Shown here piece by piece: positions 1 to 6,294 of a DNA stretch of 6,333 nt; within the stretch, counting starts at the first letter, position 1, and each line of letters opens with the position of its first letter. The notes beneath the pieces were generated by a model. It did not search any database. It was given only the letters and a program-made list of their open reading frames with translations, and was not told where the DNA came from. The position numbers were made by a program, and so were the translations under genes. The stretch is from Calditrichota bacterium (GTDB lineage Bacteria; Calditrichota; Calditrichia; RBG-13-44-9; J075), in NCBI GenBank assembly GCA_024275555.1, contig JAJRYW010000319.1, positions 1 to 6,333 of the forward strand. The letters are read 5' to 3'.

Positions 1-2
1 AC

Positions 3-161
3 ACAGATTTCTCTCTCCGTCCCTGGAGTTCGAAATGACAGTGGTTTTTTAAAGTTAATAATTACAGTTCTTTAAAAGGTAATAAGGTCTAATTACAGAA
101 CTGATGTCATTTCCTGCCTGCGGTAGACAGGCGAACTCCGGGGATGGAGAGAGAAATCTGT
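3..161. repeat. Imperfect inverted repeat with nested hairpin
   Basis: The left arm (3-32) matches the reverse complement of 132-161 at 28 of 30 positions, by hand alignment. The match resumes for 8 nt at the inner ends (33-40, AAATGACA; 105-112, TGTCATTT). The right arm carries 19 extra nt (113-131), themselves a small hairpin: 113-119 against 125-131 with one mismatch. The AT-rich centre (41-104) contains CAGTTCT at 65-71 facing AGAACTG at 97-103. No ORF of protein-like quality lies inside. It looks like a non-autonomous dispersed repeat or a folded transcript element. I recall similar sequences as interspersed repeats in FCB metagenome genomes, but that is memory, not a search. Confidence 0.75.
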
Positions 162-223
162 AGCCAGTCGACGCTATATTTGCTGAAATACCTGAAAGTC
201 AATGAGAAGTTTCGAGTGTGAAT

Positions 224-286
224 AGATTTCTTCTTCCCGATGAGTCGGGGAAGTCGCGGCAACGCCATCCCATTGGGAAAATGACA
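224..286 (+). repeat. Diverged third copy of the AGATTTCT...AAATGACA module
   Basis: This stretch begins with AGATTTCT (224-231) and ends with AAATGACA (279-286), the same borders as the left arm at 5-40. The interior is replaced by a different hairpin, CTTCCCGA (233-240) against TCGGGGAAG (245-253) with one bulged G. It seems to be the same repeat family with an exchangeable hairpin core. It lies 39 nt beyond the end of the minus-strand phosphatase gene, so transcripts of that gene may read into it. Confidence 0.5.
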
Positions 287-325
287 CAAACAAGCTAAAC
301 ACATACACTTAGCCAGGAATAATAT

Positions 326-829
326 CTAATAAGACGCCCAATATTTCTTGGGATAATCAAAGCGCTTCAATGTTCCCACCTGCTGCTTAATCTCTTTCCA
401 GTGTTCCACCGGTAATTCCAGGTAACATACCGCGCAGGTAGGAACATTGCTGATGAATTGGTCGCCCAGCCAATTTACCAACTCCGTTAAACCGGGATTA
501 TGCCCGACCAGAAACACGGTCTGGTATTCATCCGGTAATTCTTTAATCAGGTTAGATAAGGTATCGCGGTCGGCCAGGTAAATTTCCGGATTGCAGACAA
601 TCTCTTCCCTGGGAAAACCAATCTCTGCGGCAATTTTTTTAGCGGTAACGATAGCCCGTTTTGCGGGAGAGCTTAAAAAATAATCCGGAAGGACGCCGCG
701 TTCTTTTAGCAGCGCTCCCATCAGCGGGGCGTCATGTTTTCCTCGTTTATTGAGGGAGCGCTCAAAATCGGGCAGATCCGGATGACTCCAACTGGATTTT
801 GCGTGGCGGATTAGATAGAGTTTTTTCAT
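326..829 (-). CDS. sixA: SixA-type histidine phosphatase
   Basis: A 167-residue cytoplasmic phosphatase of the histidine phosphatase (phosphoglycerate-mutase-like) superfamily. The N-terminal RHAKSSW motif supplies Arg8 and the nucleophile His9, which becomes phosphorylated. SSPAKRA gives the phosphate-binding Arg58, Glu82 is the likely acid/base, and VGHNPG supplies His110. Length and the Lys-rich C-terminus ending in KKYW fit compact SixA proteins rather than larger mutases. In Escherichia coli SixA removes phosphate from phosphohistidine in signalling or PTS proteins; the substrate here is unknown. No clear Shine-Dalgarno precedes the ATG. It is divergent from the small gene at 997 and has no same-strand neighbour close by, so it is probably monocistronic. 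Confidence 0.92.
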   Translation of the reverse strand: MKKLYLIRHAKSSWSHPDLPDFERSLNKRGKHDAPLMGALLKERGVLPDYFLSSPAKRAIVTAKKIAAEIGFPREEIVCNPEIYLADRDTLSNLIKELPDEYQTVFLVGHNPGLTELVNWLGDQFISNVPTCAVCYLELPVEHWKEIKQQVGTLKRFDYPKKYWASY

Positions 830-960
830 GCTTTTAAACCGGCTTTTGGTGCAACCTGGAATAGTACTGGAAAGAGATATTCTACATGGTCACTTTGTTT
901 AAAATTGAGGATTTTATGATGTGAATTGTTTCCTGTTCGAACATTTTGTAAAATACGCCT

Positions 961-990
961 TCGTCAAGATTTTTTTGGATCAAATATTGT
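961..990 (+). promoter_or_regulatory. Weak sigma-70-like promoter abutting the small ORF
   Basis: TATTGT (985-990) resembles a -10 box, with TCGTCA (961-966) 18 nt upstream as a poor -35. The expected start point, about 7 nt past the -10, falls on the A of the ATG at 997, which lacks a Shine-Dalgarno. This is the same spacing seen upstream of the asparaginase gene. The match is only 4 of 6 in each box, so it is a weak call. Confidence 0.22.
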
Positions 991-996
991 CGGAAT

Positions 997-1233
997 ATGA
1001 AAAAATTTTTTGCCATTGCCAAAATTGATAACTCCTTCATTGTCAGCGCGGAGGACGAACCGGCCCTGCAGGTGCAGATTGATCAGATCCGTGATCGCCA
1101 TCCCGCTTACTACCGAAAACTTGTAGCGCCGGGCTATTACGTGGTAGAGGCCGCCAGCATTGCCGAAGCCAAAGCCCGCAAACACGACCACCCCACCTTT
1201 GATCTGCCCTTGTTCAAGAAATCATCCCATTAA
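997..1233 (+). CDS. Small conserved-looking hypothetical protein (78 aa)
   Basis: I do not recognise a family. The 78-residue product begins MKKFFAIAKID, suggesting a beta strand. It continues with an acidic helical stretch (about residues 18-34, EDEPALQVQIDQIRDRH), a second strand pair around APGYYVVEAAS (residues 44-54), and a helix rich in Ala, Glu and Lys (54-63). The tail (64-78) is basic and His-rich. There is no cysteine, signal peptide or membrane segment, so it should be cytoplasmic. The order resembles a small alpha/beta fold with two strand-helix units. Third codon positions are GC-rich and charge is balanced, which favours this frame over the overlapping minus-strand frame. It converges with moxR, leaving 73 nt between stops. 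No good Shine-Dalgarno is seen. Confidence 0.7.
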   Translation: MKKFFAIAKIDNSFIVSAEDEPALQVQIDQIRDRHPAYYRKLVAPGYYVVEAASIAEAKARKHDHPTFDLPLFKKSSH

Positions 1234-1306
1234 CCGGGGGAATTCCTGCCGCTTTTTAATTCCGGGAATGTTGAAAAACTTCCTGCTGCGGAGCGTTTCC
1301 CCGGCT

Positions 1307-2311
1307 TCAGGCAATCTCATCCACTAAGCGCTGGATAATGTCCAGGGAACTGACCCCTTCCGCTTCCGCATTAAAATTGGCAACGATGCGGTGGCGCAGC
1401 ACCGGCAGCGCACAAGCTTTCACATCCGCTTCCGAAGGGGTGAAGCGGCCTTGCAGCGCCGCCCGGGTCTTGGCGCCTAAGATCAGGTATTGAGAGGCGC
1501 GCGGCCCGGCGCCCCAGTTGATCCACTCTTTAATAAATTGGGGCGCTTCCGGGTAGCTCGGCCGGGTGTGATTGGCTAAACGCACCGCGTATTCAATCAC
1601 GTTATCCGCCACGGCCACTTTGCGCAACACCTGCTGCGCGTCAATGATTTCTTGGGCATTCATCACCTTTTGCAAATCCGCTTTGTAATCGCTGGTAGTG
1701 GATTTGACAATATCAATTTCTTCCTGAAAAGAAGGATAATCGATCCAGAGGTTGAACATAAAGCGGTCTAATTGCGCTTCCGGCAGCGGATAGGTGCCCT
1801 CCTGCTCGATAGGATTCTGGGTCGCCAGCACAAAGAAGGGCTCATCCAGGTGCATATCTTCCCCGCCGGCGGTGACTTTATGCTCCTGCATGGCTTCCAG
1901 CAGGGCCGCCTGTGTTTTCGGCGGGGTGCGGTTGATCTCGTCCGCCAGAATAATATTGGCGAAGATCGGGCCGCGGATAAAGCGGAAACCTTTGACGCCG
2001 GTCTCCCGGTTTTCTTCAATAATCTCGGTGCCGGTGATGTCCGAAGGCATCAAATCCGGGGTAAACTGGATGCGGTTGAATTTCAAATCCAGCACATCCG
2101 CCAGGGTGTTGATCAGCAGGGTTTTGGCCAATCCCGGCACGCCGACAATCAGGCAGTGCCCCCCGGAGAACAGGGAGATCAATAGCTGCTCGATGATCTC
2201 ATCCTGCCCGATAATAACCTTGTGTATTTCGGCAACAATTTTTTGGTACAGCGAAGAAAGATTTTCCAGTAATGCCACATCCTGATCCGAAGGGTGTTTA
2301 ACAGCGTCCAT
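1307..2311 (-). CDS. moxR: MoxR-family AAA+ ATPase
   Basis: A 334-residue AAA+ ATPase, the usual MoxR length. Walker A is GVPGLAKT (57-64), Walker B is IILADE with Asp124-Glu125, and sensor 1 is VLATQNP with Asn166. LDRF (181-184) gives the arginine-finger region and GAGPRAS the sensor-2 Arg271. The C-terminal helical lid contains the typical family stretch up to PVLRHRI. MoxR proteins act as cytoplasmic chaperone-like ATPases that help insert metals or mature partner proteins, usually encoded next to DUF58, VWA or transglutaminase genes. No such partner follows here: the next gene downstream is the opposing small ORF. The start is backed by AAGGA four nt before the ATG. It is divergent from the asparaginase gene, with 163 nt between starts. 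Confidence 0.95.
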   Translation of the reverse strand: MDAVKHPSDQDVALLENLSSLYQKIVAEIHKVIIGQDEIIEQLLISLFSGGHCLIVGVPGLAKTLLINTLADVLDLKFNRIQFTPDLMPSDITGTEIIEENRETGVKGFRFIRGPIFANIILADEINRTPPKTQAALLEAMQEHKVTAGGEDMHLDEPFFVLATQNPIEQEGTYPLPEAQLDRFMFNLWIDYPSFQEEIDIVKSTTSDYKADLQKVMNAQEIIDAQQVLRKVAVADNVIEYAVRLANHTRPSYPEAPQFIKEWINWGAGPRASQYLILGAKTRAALQGRFTPSEADVKACALPVLRHRIVANFNAEAEGVSSLDIIQRLVDEIA

Positions 2312-2315
2312 TGAT

Positions 2316-2320
2316 TCCTT
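2316..2320 (-). promoter_or_regulatory. Ribosome binding site of moxR
   Basis: On the minus strand AAGGA sits four nt before the ATG at 2311, inside a longer purine-rich tract. It is the only convincing Shine-Dalgarno site among the genes in this window and supports the chosen moxR start. Confidence 0.55.
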
Positions 2321-2439
2321 TTCCTGTTTTGTGTGAAGGTAGCAGATATTATATCACCGATGGGCCGGATTGCAAATCAAAATAAAAATTGACCCGTTTT
2401 GGGGATGGACACGGGCCGCCTGTGGAGAAATAAAAGCAC

Positions 2440-2468
2440 TTGCGACTCCCCTCCCCCGCTTCTATTTT
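2440..2468 (+). promoter_or_regulatory. Sigma-70-like promoter giving a probable leaderless mRNA
   Basis: TTGCGA (2440-2445) and TATTTT (2463-2468) are separated by 17 nt, the optimal spacing. Transcription would begin about 7 nt beyond the -10 box, at or next to the A of the ATG at 2475. The intervening sequence is C-rich and no Shine-Dalgarno is present upstream of that ATG, which fits leaderless translation. The inference rests on sequence only. Confidence 0.42.
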
Positions 2469-2474
2469 TCCGTC

Positions 2475-3386
2475 ATGGTTCGGTTAATTGTACACGGCGG
2501 CGCCTGGAATATTCCCGAAGAATATCATCCTGCCCACGTGCAGGGAGTGCGCCGGGCAATTGAGACTGTCTATCCGCGGCTAAAGGAGGGACAATCCGCC
2601 CTGGACGCTGTGGAGGCCGCCGTGGCTATGCTGGAGGCTGATCCGACCTTTGACGCCGGGCGGGGAGCGTTTTTGAATGAGCGCGGCGAGATCGAGCTGG
2701 ACGCCCTGATCATGGATGGCGCCTCATTGGACTTTGGCGCAGTCGCGGCAGTGCAGAATCTTCTCCACCCGGTGTCGCTGGCCCGGAGAATTATGGAAGA
2801 AAGCGAACACTGCTTCTTAGTCGGCGCCGGGGCGCAGGCGTTTGCCCGTTCACTCGGTATCCCGGAGCTCAAACCGGAAGAGTTGCTCACCGAGCGAGAA
2901 CTGGAATTTTACCGGGCCGTGCGGGATGATCCCCATTTTAAGCCGCACCATCCCTTTCAGGACGGCCCCCGGGGAACCGTCGGGGCGGCGGCATTGGATT
3001 GCGCGGGTAACATTGCAGCGGCAACCTCCACCGGGGGCTCGCCCCGCAAGCTGCCCGGCCGGGTCGGCGATACACCGGTAGTGGGCGCAGGGGGCTATGC
3101 CGACAACCGGCTCGGCGGCGTCTCGGCAACCGGCTGGGGAGAATCGATCATGAAGGTGCTGCTCAGCAAGACCGTCTGTGACTTATTCCACACCCACACC
3201 GCCGGCGAAGCCGCCCGGCGCGGCATCTCTATACTGGCAACGCGGGTGCAGGGGATGGGCGGAGTCGTCGGTATCCACAAAAACGGCGATTACGCTGTCG
3301 CCCACAATACACCCAAAATGGCCTTTGCTTATGCCGGGGAGGACGGGAGTATTGTCGCCGGGATTGAGAGTCGTTTACGAATTTGA
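2475..3386 (+). CDS. iaaA: Isoaspartyl peptidase / plant-type L-asparaginase
   Basis: A 303-residue Ntn-hydrolase that cleaves isoaspartyl dipeptides and L-asparagine in the cytoplasm, salvaging damaged or stored amino acids. The N-terminus LIVHGGAWNIP is the family hallmark. Self-cleavage is predicted between Gly167 and Thr168 in RGTVGAAALD, making Thr168 the new N-terminal nucleophile. The following TSTGG (184-188), GRVGDTPVVGAGGYADN (195-211) and SATGWGE (217-223) supply the substrate pocket. Length matches the family. The frame stays open upstream to a TTG at 2370, but those 35 residues (TRAACGEIKALATPLPRF and similar) lack family similarity; the ATG at 2475 begins directly at the conserved core. 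It is divergent from moxR and followed 11 nt later by palindromes. The Escherichia coli enzyme IaaA is the model; exact substrate preference is not determinable. Confidence 0.94.
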   Translation: MVRLIVHGGAWNIPEEYHPAHVQGVRRAIETVYPRLKEGQSALDAVEAAVAMLEADPTFDAGRGAFLNERGEIELDALIMDGASLDFGAVAAVQNLLHPVSLARRIMEESEHCFLVGAGAQAFARSLGIPELKPEELLTERELEFYRAVRDDPHFKPHHPFQDGPRGTVGAAALDCAGNIAAATSTGGSPRKLPGRVGDTPVVGAGGYADNRLGGVSATGWGESIMKVLLSKTVCDLFHTHTAGEAARRGISILATRVQGMGGVVGIHKNGDYAVAHNTPKMAFAYAGEDGSIVAGIESRLRI

Positions 3387-3397
3387 ATAGCGTACCT

Positions 3398-3423
3398 CGC
3401 GACACAGCTCCGGCTGTGTCGTG
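3398..3423. terminator. Strong GC-rich hairpin after the asparaginase gene
   Basis: CGACACAGC (3400-3408) and GCTGTGTCG (3413-3421) pair perfectly around a TCCG loop, and the stem extends by one G-U and one C-G pair to 3398-3423. It starts 11 nt after the stop codon. No T-run follows, so it is not a textbook intrinsic terminator. It may act as an mRNA 3' stabiliser, or be the first part of the palindromic repeat cluster just downstream. Confidence 0.5.
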
Positions 3424-3430
3424 CACACCG

Positions 3431-3530
3431 GGAGGCTCTGCCCCACATGCTTGTGGGCAATTGCGCCCGGGTTGATACTTGAAGCCGAGCCTCAGACAAG
3501 CATGTCAGCGTGGAGCACTGGGGCGAGGAA
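3431..3530. repeat. Cluster of interleaved inverted repeats
   Basis: Several complementary segments are packed together: CCCACA/TGTGGG (3442-3447, 3452-3457), GAGGCTC/GAGCCTC (3432-3438, 3487-3493), CATGCTTGT/ACAAGCATG (3446-3454, 3496-3504) and GCCCCA/TGGGGC (3440-3445, 3519-3524). The last two nest into one long stem; the GAGGCTC pair crosses it, so the alternatives are mutually exclusive or form a pseudoknot. I recall similar GAGGCTC...CATGC modules as interspersed palindromic repeats in many bacterial genomes, which is unverified here. No protein is likely in this stretch. Confidence 0.55.
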
Positions 3531-3951
3531 ACAACCCAAATGGGACGGCAAACGTTGTCAGGCGCCGCAGTTTGAAAACGATGTAAAACAAAATCACATA
3601 TCCTATCAAAACCGGGAAAACCAATGAGGCTCCATCCGTTTTTTAAGACCCGAGGTTACGCACTTTCATCTTTCTGCTTATGAAAACACTGAATTGTGAG
3701 TTACGATGCCAGGAAACCCTTCTGTCTGGCTGAACTTTCGGCGTGAGCGTTCGACCAGAATAAACGACGTTGCCACATTGCCGCGGGGCTCCAACGGAGC
3801 AGGCAGACAAGCTCAGGGCGACATAGAAACGCTTAAATGTAAAAACGAGACTCAACAACCAAACGTTCACGGTTAAATAGGATGTGAGCGCTTAACAAAC
3901 CAGGTAATTTACACTTCACAGAGGGAAAACCGCATAACATCAGTGAAAACT
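3531..3951. other. Gene-poor region upstream of the beta-helix gene
   Basis: About 420 nt with no convincing coding frame. One imperfect hairpin is visible: 3725-3735 against 3749-3759, with one mismatch and one G-U pair around a 13-nt loop. A T-run follows a purine/pyrimidine mix near 3638-3645 without a clear stem. A small GCTCC/GGAGC stem-loop lies near 3787-3799. The region could hold the promoter and a long 5' untranslated leader of the gene at 3952, but I could not place a promoter convincingly. Confidence 0.4.
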
Positions 3952-5793
3952 ATGAAAACAAAATTCAGATTAACCCTGATTATTTTAGGAATAGCATGCC
4001 TGCCGCTCCAGGCAAGCACCATTTTAGCATCTTCATTCGGCTGGAATGGGATCGATGACACGCAGGCTTTATACGATGCATTTACAGCAAATGCAGATAC
4101 TCTTATTATTGATTTACAGGTTGGCGATTGGATTTCCGGGCCCCTGATTTTTGATAACACGGTGAATAACAAAGTAATTATCTTTGAACGGAATGTTAAG
4201 ATTGCTGCTCTGGCGGGAGGATTTGACGCGTACTTATACAACGGACTGCTTACCTTTATCAATTGTTCAGACGTTTCTCTTATCGGATATGGGGCCGTAT
4301 TGCAAATGAACAAGGAGGAATACATTGCACTAAACGACAGCAGTGAATGGCGGCATGTAATTTCTTTATCAGGATGCCATAACTTCAAGATATTCGGTCT
4401 GGAGCTTTTGGATAGCGGCGGCGACGGAATCGAAATAAGCGGTATTTGGGGACAACCGATTCCGAGTATGAATATTCACATCAGGGATTGCCGGATAGAC
4501 AACCAATACCGGCAGGGAATCAGTATCACCTCGGCTCAAAATGTTCTGATCGAGCATTGCGAAATAACCAATACTTCCGGCGCTCCGCCGGCATTCGGTA
4601 TCGATCTGGAGCCGGACAATGCGTTTGACGCCCTCAGCGGGATACGGATCAGGAATTGTCGGATAACCGGAAACGAGGGGGGCGGGATCCTTCTGGCCTT
4701 GTGGAAACTCGACCAGACCTCAAGCTTCGTCTCTGTGAATATATCGGATTGCTATATCGGTTCCAATCAGAATAAAGGTGTTGTTGTGGATGTTAATTCC
4801 AGCGGGCCGGTTTCCGGCAAGGTAACTTTTGAGAGGTGCATCATCGAGAATCAGCCCAGAAACGCGATTTTTTCCAACAAAAGAGAAGCGCTGGCGCTTC
4901 ATTTTAAAAACTTGGTTATTCGTAATGTCGGCGCAGACAGCGGCCCCTTTGATATGCCGATATTCATTCAAAAACAATTTGACTATTCCGGATTTCCCCT
5001 GGGCAACATAACCTTCGCCAATATCCTTATTGATGATCACCTGTTTTCCCGCAATTTTATGAATATTAATCACTGGGGAGAAGCGCCGCAGGTGGAAAAT
5101 GTAAGCGGCCATTTCTCCGTTTATAATCCCAACGGCGTAACATACCATATAGACCCGCCCCTGTTGAATGTTGATATCGTTGCCCAATCGCTTCCCTGGC
5201 TTCCCCTGGCAGAGCTAAATATTTTCACAAATGACAATACCGCTTTTGAGATGGGAGAAGACAGCAGCGCAACTTTCACCGTCAGTCGTACAGCTACAGG
5301 GCTATCATTTCCGCTGGGCGTGTATTTTGATGTCAGCGGTACTGCCGGAAACAGGCTGGATTACCATTTTTTTCCGGGGGCGCTGGTTATTCCGGCCAAC
5401 CTTATCGATACCACTTACATCATTACCGCGATAACGGATGAGCTGGCGGAGCCCACCGAGACCATTGATTTGACCATTCACCCGGACCATCATTACTCCA
5501 TTTCCAATGGAAATACACAATTGTTGATTGGCGACGTGATTCTTGGAATAAACACCCCGGAAAGGACTTCATTCGCTATTTTCCCCAACCCGGTGCGGAA
5601 CTACCTCACTGTTCAAAGTGAGCGCAATGAATTCCGCAGCATTCACATTTACAACATCCTCGGACAATTGGTTGATACGATTCATCCGAATGAGTCTTTC
5701 AGGATAGATGTTTCTTGGTTAAGTTCCGGCGTATACTTTTTGTTGCTAAACTCGCCTTCGGGAAAAGTTGCGGTTCGGTTTGTTAAAGAATAG
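3952..5793 (+). CDS. Secreted right-handed beta-helix protein with Calx-beta and T9SS sorting domains
   Basis: A 613-residue exported protein. Residues 1 to about 27 form a signal peptide: basic start, hydrophobic core, possible cleavage after an ALA-like ASTILAS stretch. WNGIDDTQALYDAF (31-44) resembles the start of pectate-lyase-superfamily domains. From about 100 to 400 runs a right-handed parallel beta-helix with repeated strand-turn coils, including SGGDGIEI (155-162) and GIDLEPDN (216-223). About 425-530 is a Calx-beta-like domain (FTVSRTA, YFDVSGTAGNRLDY, DELAEPTETIDLTI). The C-terminus is a type IX sorting domain: FPNP (544-547), YNILGQLV, SSGVYFL and a KVAVRFVKE end. It likely binds, epimerises or cleaves polysaccharide at the cell surface; catalytic residues of GH28 or pectate lyases were not identified. 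A GTG at 3943 in frame is an alternative start, adding three residues; neither start has a good Shine-Dalgarno. GC looks lower than in moxR and the asparaginase gene. Confidence 0.9.
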   Translation: MKTKFRLTLIILGIACLPLQASTILASSFGWNGIDDTQALYDAFTANADTLIIDLQVGDWISGPLIFDNTVNNKVIIFERNVKIAALAGGFDAYLYNGLLTFINCSDVSLIGYGAVLQMNKEEYIALNDSSEWRHVISLSGCHNFKIFGLELLDSGGDGIEISGIWGQPIPSMNIHIRDCRIDNQYRQGISITSAQNVLIEHCEITNTSGAPPAFGIDLEPDNAFDALSGIRIRNCRITGNEGGGILLALWKLDQTSSFVSVNISDCYIGSNQNKGVVVDVNSSGPVSGKVTFERCIIENQPRNAIFSNKREALALHFKNLVIRNVGADSGPFDMPIFIQKQFDYSGFPLGNITFANILIDDHLFSRNFMNINHWGEAPQVENVSGHFSVYNPNGVTYHIDPPLLNVDIVAQSLPWLPLAELNIFTNDNTAFEMGEDSSATFTVSRTATGLSFPLGVYFDVSGTAGNRLDYHFFPGALVIPANLIDTTYIITAITDELAEPTETIDLTIHPDHHYSISNGNTQLLIGDVILGINTPERTSFAIFPNPVRNYLTVQSERNEFRSIHIYNILGQLVDTIHPNESFRIDVSWLSSGVYFLLLNSPSGKVAVRFVKE

Positions 5794-5870
5794 GCGCTCC
5801 TCGCGAGCATACCCACGTTTCAAGTATTCCCGGGAGATGGCTGCAATGGAGAGAACACAATCTATTCTGC
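5794..5870. other. Spacer after the beta-helix gene
   Basis: The stretch contains a short palindrome, CTCGCGAG, just after the stop, but no stem followed by a T-run. No terminator, promoter or small gene can be supported here. Confidence 0.4.
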
Positions 5871-6294
5871 GATTTCCGATCTGCGAAGTAAATTTCCGGC
5901 TGCCGTTCGCCGTTTGTAAATCGACAATCGCCGGTCGTAAATATTTTTGATTTCCGATCTGCGATTTCCGATCTGCGATTTCCAAAGTGGACTCCTGACT
6001 ACCGCTCGCCGGTCGTAAATCGACAATCACCGCTCGCAAATATTTTTGATCTCCGATCTGCGAAGTGAATTTCTGGCTCCCGTTCGCAAATCATAAATCG
6101 ACAATCGCCGCTCACAAATATTTTTGATCTCCGATCTGCGATTTCCGATCTGCGGAATGAACTTCTAGCTCCCGTTCGCAAATCATAAATCGACAATCGC
6201 CGCTCGTAAATCGACAATCGTAAATCGCAAATCGCCGGTCGCCAATATCTCCGATTTCCGATCTGCGATTCACGTTTTACGATTCACGATTCAC
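5871..6294. repeat. Heptad-phased repeat array in alternating orientations
   Basis: The array is built from 7-bp units. Forward runs follow GAnnnnC (GATTTCC, GATCTGC, GATTCAC) at 5871-5884, 5949-5983, 6048-6061, 6126-6153 and 6253-6294. Reverse-complement runs follow mostly GnnnnTC (GTAAATC, GACAATC, GCAAATC, GCCGGTC) at 5902-5943, 6001-6042, 6079-6120 and 6171-6247, six, six, six and eleven units, in perfect 7-nt phase within each run. Forward and reverse runs alternate, joined by an AAATATTTTTGAT linker or by spacers of about 17-25 nt. A larger period of 177 nt relates the forward runs at 5871, 5949 and 5963 to those at 6048, 6126 and 6140. Alternation should let neighbouring runs fold into hairpins. 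Confidence 0.85.

Noticed and set aside
107..304. Open frame on the minus strand (65 codons)
   Set aside because: It lies wholly over the dispersed repeat modules and its translation follows the repeat hairpins; no domain-like pattern.
964..1191. Minus-strand open frame (75 codons) opposite the small gene
   Set aside because: The plus-strand frame at 997-1233 has better codon bias and a more protein-like composition, so this is its shadow.
1234..1306. Bidirectional terminator between the small gene and moxR
   Set aside because: Only a 6-bp GGAATT/AATTCC stem with a 13-nt loop and a distant CCGGGG/CCCCGG pairing are present, without a proper stem plus T-run.
2370..2474. N-terminal extension of the asparaginase from a TTG
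   Set aside because: The added 35 residues have no family similarity, no Shine-Dalgarno precedes the TTG, and the conserved core starts at 2475.
3421..3627. Plus-strand open frame (68 codons) starting with GTG
   Set aside because: It runs through the interleaved palindromes and its sequence is explained by them.
3643..3870. Minus-strand open frame (75 codons) in the intergenic gap
   Set aside because: No recognisable domain, Shine-Dalgarno or coherent composition; the region contains hairpins typical of non-coding repeats.
5746..6217. Minus-strand open frames with peptide repeats such as ADRRSKIF
   Set aside because: They are open because the heptad repeat lacks stops in that frame; the peptide periodicity just mirrors the DNA repeat, and no start signal is seen.
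5871..6294. CRISPR array
   Set aside because: The units are 7 bp, flip orientation and have similar rather than unique spacers; no cas gene is present.
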